Shown: positions 6,487-9,107 of the stretch, piece after piece
Layout: each line of letters starts with the position of its first letter
Position numbering within the stretch: position 1 is the first letter of the stretch
Origin: Hungatella sp. UBA5982
GTDB lineage: Bacteria > Bacillota > Clostridia > Lachnospirales > Lachnospiraceae
Reading direction: 5' to 3'
DNA length: 9,107 nt
Assembly (NCBI GenBank): GCA_002429965.1
Contig: DJBG01000065.1
Location: 4,726 to 13,832, forward strand
Notes under the pieces: generated by a model
Database searches by the model: none
Seen by the model: the letters and a program-made list of their open reading frames with translations, nothing else
What the model was told of the DNA's origin: nothing
Position numbers and translations under genes: made by a program

Positions 6487-8162
6487 TTATTTTTCACCTC
6501 TTCGATATTTGCTGGTATCTCCATGCCTCGTGACTGCTCCATCATCTTTCTTCTAAGTGCAATAGCTTCAGGAGAAGAAGATTTTAACAACCTCCAGGCT
6601 TCATAATCCTTATGCATTCGATCCTTCACTCCATAGCTTTCAGGTGTGTGGAATTGAACTTCAAATTTCTGGAACTTCTGGCTTTCTGGTGCTCTGAACG
6701 TACAGTTAATGCCATTATACGGATTTCCTTTGTTCAGCCAATGATTCTTAACTTCTACAATCTCATATCCTTTTTCCTTAAGAGCTTTCGAAATACTTTT
6801 ATATGAATCTGCAAGTGATAATGCATTATCCTGATAGGTATACCGTATTACATCATCAGTGGAACTAATGGTTTCTTTTATCCGTTGAGGATCAAGACTA
6901 TGCCCGCTTTTTGTTCCCACTTTTCGCAGGAAGGAATCTTTTGCTTTTAACCGGTAATCCAGGCCCACCATAGCCACGCCAGTATCGTTGGATATCTTCC
7001 TCAGATCGGCGGTGATAACCGGTTCCTTAAGGATTATCTTATTGTAAGCATTGGTCTTACGGTACAGCGCCTGAGCACGCTTCCACTCCTCACCATCATT
7101 ATACTTTAATTCCCGGAACTTTTCAAAGCTTTTCGGTACATCATTTCCAAGTATCGCCCGGTACCGCTCATGCTGTTTATGATCACTAAGCAACCTTTGC
7201 CGGTTCCTGATCTTTTCCTTATAAGCCGCGATCTGTTTCTTGCTTCGGGGATCCTCTGTGACAGGGTTTTTGCTGAAACTTGAAAAGTCCTTATCCTTCT
7301 GGATCTGTGCCTCGCTCTTACCGATGGTAGTGTACTTGACCAGGGCATGAAGACAGTTCGGGTGGATATTTAAGTATGTATTGCTTAAGTCATTGCTACC
7401 GTTGGGATCAATCTTTCCAAAAGCAGAAGCAAGGGGTGGGTAATCCGGGTTTGTGCCGGACCGGCTGTAAACCCTTCCTTCAAGAGGTGCACATATCGGA
7501 CAGGTGCTGCCGATCTTAACAATACGGTATAGATCATGATCCGGATCGGCTGTTAATATGGCGGATACTTCGGCCTGTCTGGCTGTTGCCCTGGTGGCCA
7601 TGTTGCAGTAATCCTGTAAACCCCAATTGCGTCCGGCTTTATCGGTAAAGGCTGTTATATTCTCAGACCGCAACTCTCGGGCCATACTGGCCGCTGCTTT
7701 GCCTGAGCCGTACCCTGCTGCTCTTGCCTCCGCCACTGCTTTCAGGGCGGTTTCTCTCACCTTGCCCGCTTCTCGCCTACCGATCTGAAAGGAGTCTTCT
7801 ATATTTTTCTGTGCCGTGATAGAAGCCTCTACGATATCCCCCAGCAAGTTATTAGATAACTGTTGTACAATTCCCAGCTGAGAAACGGTAAGCCCGGCAG
7901 CGTTCTTGTAACCATTTACCGCCGCTTCCGATTTGTAGAAGATCTTTTCGATCATGGCCGGAACATAACCCCAGCTCTCGTCTACCATCTCCTGCAGGAT
8001 CTTCTGGGTACGATTTAAGGCTGCCACTTCTGCATAATCAACATACCCTTGATCGCGCTTCCTGTTAATTTCAGCGATCAACCTTTGCTCCGTTTTCAGA
8101 AATAGCATTCTGAGATAAGCTGTTTCATCCTTACTGGCAGGCGGCCGTATCATCTGCGGCAT
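6483..8162 (-). CDS. MuF minor head protein fused to a RelA/SpoT-like C-terminal toxin domain
   Basis: A 559-residue protein. Residues 1-200 are helical, as in portal-associated Mu F / SPP1 gp7-like minor head proteins. Residues 205-278 hold the MuF domain with a probable zinc site: C221-PI-C224 (GSTCPICAPLEGRVYS) and H267-PN-C270. A charged linker runs to about 380. Residues 395-524 resemble the RelA/SpoT synthetase fold: YRLKAKDSFLRKV (403-415), DDVIRYTY (436-443), GYEIVEVKN (465-473), YNGIN (482-486) and FEVQFHTPES (500-509, with the expected catalytic Glu501), then H517 and YEAWR. Such domains make (p)ppGpp or (p)ppApp, or modify tRNA, and stop growth. MuF proteins with variable toxin ends are known in Firmicutes temperate phages. 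Ordinary MuF proteins lack this extension. The toxin part is AT-richer than the rest. ATG at 8162 follows GAGGAGGTT and overlaps the portal stop (TAATG). Confidence 0.9.
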   Translation of the reverse strand: MPQMIRPPASKDETAYLRMLFLKTEQRLIAEINRKRDQGYVDYAEVAALNRTQKILQEMVDESWGYVPAMIEKIFYKSEAAVNGYKNAAGLTVSQLGIVQQLSNNLLGDIVEASITAQKNIEDSFQIGRREAGKVRETALKAVAEARAAGYGSGKAAASMARELRSENITAFTDKAGRNWGLQDYCNMATRATARQAEVSAILTADPDHDLYRIVKIGSTCPICAPLEGRVYSRSGTNPDYPPLASAFGKIDPNGSNDLSNTYLNIHPNCLHALVKYTTIGKSEAQIQKDKDFSSFSKNPVTEDPRSKKQIAAYKEKIRNRQRLLSDHKQHERYRAILGNDVPKSFEKFRELKYNDGEEWKRAQALYRKTNAYNKIILKEPVITADLRKISNDTGVAMVGLDYRLKAKDSFLRKVGTKSGHSLDPQRIKETISSTDDVIRYTYQDNALSLADSYKSISKALKEKGYEIVEVKNHWLNKGNPYNGINCTFRAPESQKFQKFEVQFHTPESYGVKDRMHKDYEAWRLLKSSSPEAIALRRKMMEQSRGMEIPANIEEVKNK

Positions 8163-9107
8163 TACTCGTCAACCTCCTCGAATGTCCTCGGAAGCGTCAA
8201 CCCTGCTAGGGGATCCTGCATTGCCTTGTAGTCTGAATAGGTCTTTCCTTCCGCTTGCTTAATGGCTTCATCGGAAATGGTGCTGTACATACCCGTTTCA
8301 TCAGACAACGCCTTAAGCTCTTTCTGGGCAGTAGCAGCGTCAATCAGATCGCCTTGATATACCGTCACGATGGACTGCGTCTTCTTCTCTGCAATGTCAG
8401 CGATCTCGCTGGAATCCGGCGTCTGCAATGGTGGAAAGTCAATGTCCAGATCATCAGGAACAGCTCCCCAGGCTGACAACAGCATAACCGGTAGTATCTT
8501 TTCAAGTAATGGCCGGAACTGGTTTTCTCTCAGGCCGTCAATATAATCATAGTAATTATTCATGTCACTTTCCCCGGTAGAATTCATACCGGCAGGCGAC
8601 CTTCCGAACAGTTTTGTCACCGGTGTTCTGGCAGCTCCTGCAACGTCCATCATCACCCGGTCGTACACATCGGGAAGTCCTGTGAAAGTATACTGGGTGT
8701 TATGCATAACATCACCCTTGTTTACCAAACGGGTTCCGAAATTGCTTTCCAATACGCTCTGAGCCTGCATTGTCTGCCAGAATCGGCGCTGGGCCTCTGC
8801 ATTATTAACTGCAAGCATTTGATCCATGGAATCCGTTTCCATGTAGTTCACATTCGCCCGGAAGGTCAACGCTGCAATATTGGAAGAAACATTGTCCCGC
8901 TTTACCACCTCACTGTAAATGGCCTCAATCTCAGATTCTCCCCAGTACTGTTCCGCTATCCTCTCGTTGTAGGGGAGCTCCCTTCCTGTGAATCGTATCA
9001 CCCGGCTATGATGTACCGTGGACACCAGGGCCCCGCTTTCCTCGTCTCGTATCGTGTAATAGGCCGGGAGTCCAAAGTCAGGATCAGACGGATCTGTGAC
9101 GATCCCC
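8162..9107 (-). CDS. Portal protein, DUF1073 family (N-terminus beyond window)
   Basis: Forms the ring at one capsid vertex through which DNA enters and leaves and on which the neck is built. The frame is open from the right edge to the TAA at 8162, giving 314 visible residues of a protein whose family is usually well over 400. Visible motifs: DPSDPDFGLPAYYTI (residues 5-19), VHHSRVIRFTGRELP (31-45), WGESEIEAIYSEV (55-67), and PVTKLFGRSPAGMNSTGESD (162-181) followed by NNYYDYI, the signature of DUF1073 portals. A GTG at 9025 should not be taken as the start, because conserved portal sequence continues upstream in frame to the edge. It is followed by the MuF gene with a one-base stop/start overlap, as is usual for portal-MuF pairs. 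Confidence 0.93.
   Translation of the reverse strand, partial: GIVTDPSDPDFGLPAYYTIRDEESGALVSTVHHSRVIRFTGRELPYNERIAEQYWGESEIEAIYSEVVKRDNVSSNIAALTFRANVNYMETDSMDQMLAVNNAEAQRRFWQTMQAQSVLESNFGTRLVNKGDVMHNTQYTFTGLPDVYDRVMMDVAGAARTPVTKLFGRSPAGMNSTGESDMNNYYDYIDGLRENQFRPLLEKILPVMLLSAWGAVPDDLDIDFPPLQTPDSSEIADIAEKKTQSIVTVYQGDLIDAATAQKELKALSDETGMYSTISDEAIKQAEGKTYSDYKAMQDPLAGLTLPRTFEEVDE

Noticed and set aside
7106..7348. An 80-codon frame on the minus strand inside the MuF gene.
   Set aside because: It is out of frame within the linker of the MuF-toxin gene, arginine/serine-rich without pattern, and has no ribosome site.
8162..9025. Portal gene starting at the GTG at 9025.
   Set aside because: Conserved portal sequence (PSDPDFGLPAYYTI) continues in frame upstream to the window edge, so the GTG is an internal codon.

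Overview
The window is part of the late (virion) gene cluster of a tailed phage or prophage with a contractile tail. Every gene I can support is on the minus strand, so transcription runs from high to low coordinates. No integrase, host flank, tRNA or CRISPR array is visible, so prophage versus free phage cannot be settled here. Strong AAGGAGG-type ribosome binding sites, tight coupling of genes, and head-tail connector and sheath proteins like those of Bacillus PBSX/skin point to a Firmicutes host. I would guess a Clostridia/Lachnospiraceae-type genome, but that is inference.

In order of transcription: a portal protein of the DUF1073 type (5' end beyond the right edge, 8162-9107). Next is a long MuF minor head protein whose C-terminal third looks like a RelA/SpoT-type nucleotidyltransferase toxin (6483-8162). 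A small gene follows, coupled by an ATGA overlap, and is a candidate immunity protein (6238-6486). Then come a Rho-independent terminator (about 6204-6237) and a perfect 16-bp palindrome (6176-6191).

The head-assembly genes follow. A DUF2213 protein (probable maturation protease fused to a scaffold-like tail) is split by an apparent one-base deletion at about 5993-5995, leaving an N-terminal piece (5940-6161) and a main frame (4969-5985). After it come a Gp24-type cement protein (4460-4969), the DUF2184 major capsid protein (3404-4444), a small unknown protein (3159-3392), a DUF4054 connector (2634-3146), a probable head-closure protein (2246-2644), an HK97 gp10-like protein (1735-2232), a tail terminator (1292-1738), a 55-residue YqzN/YkzM-like protein (1135-1302) and the tail sheath (1-1134, cut by the left edge).

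The structural genes form one coherent assembly line: portal and MuF proteins at the packaging vertex, protease/scaffold and capsid for the shell, connectors and terminator for head-tail joining, then the contractile tail. The part that stands out is the toxin-like C-terminus of the head protein with its partner gene. It is clearly lower in GC than the surrounding genes and is closed by its own terminator, so it looks like an exchangeable toxin-immunity cassette inserted in the structural operon. No gene is supported on the plus strand, and there is no gene-free stretch over 300 bases.
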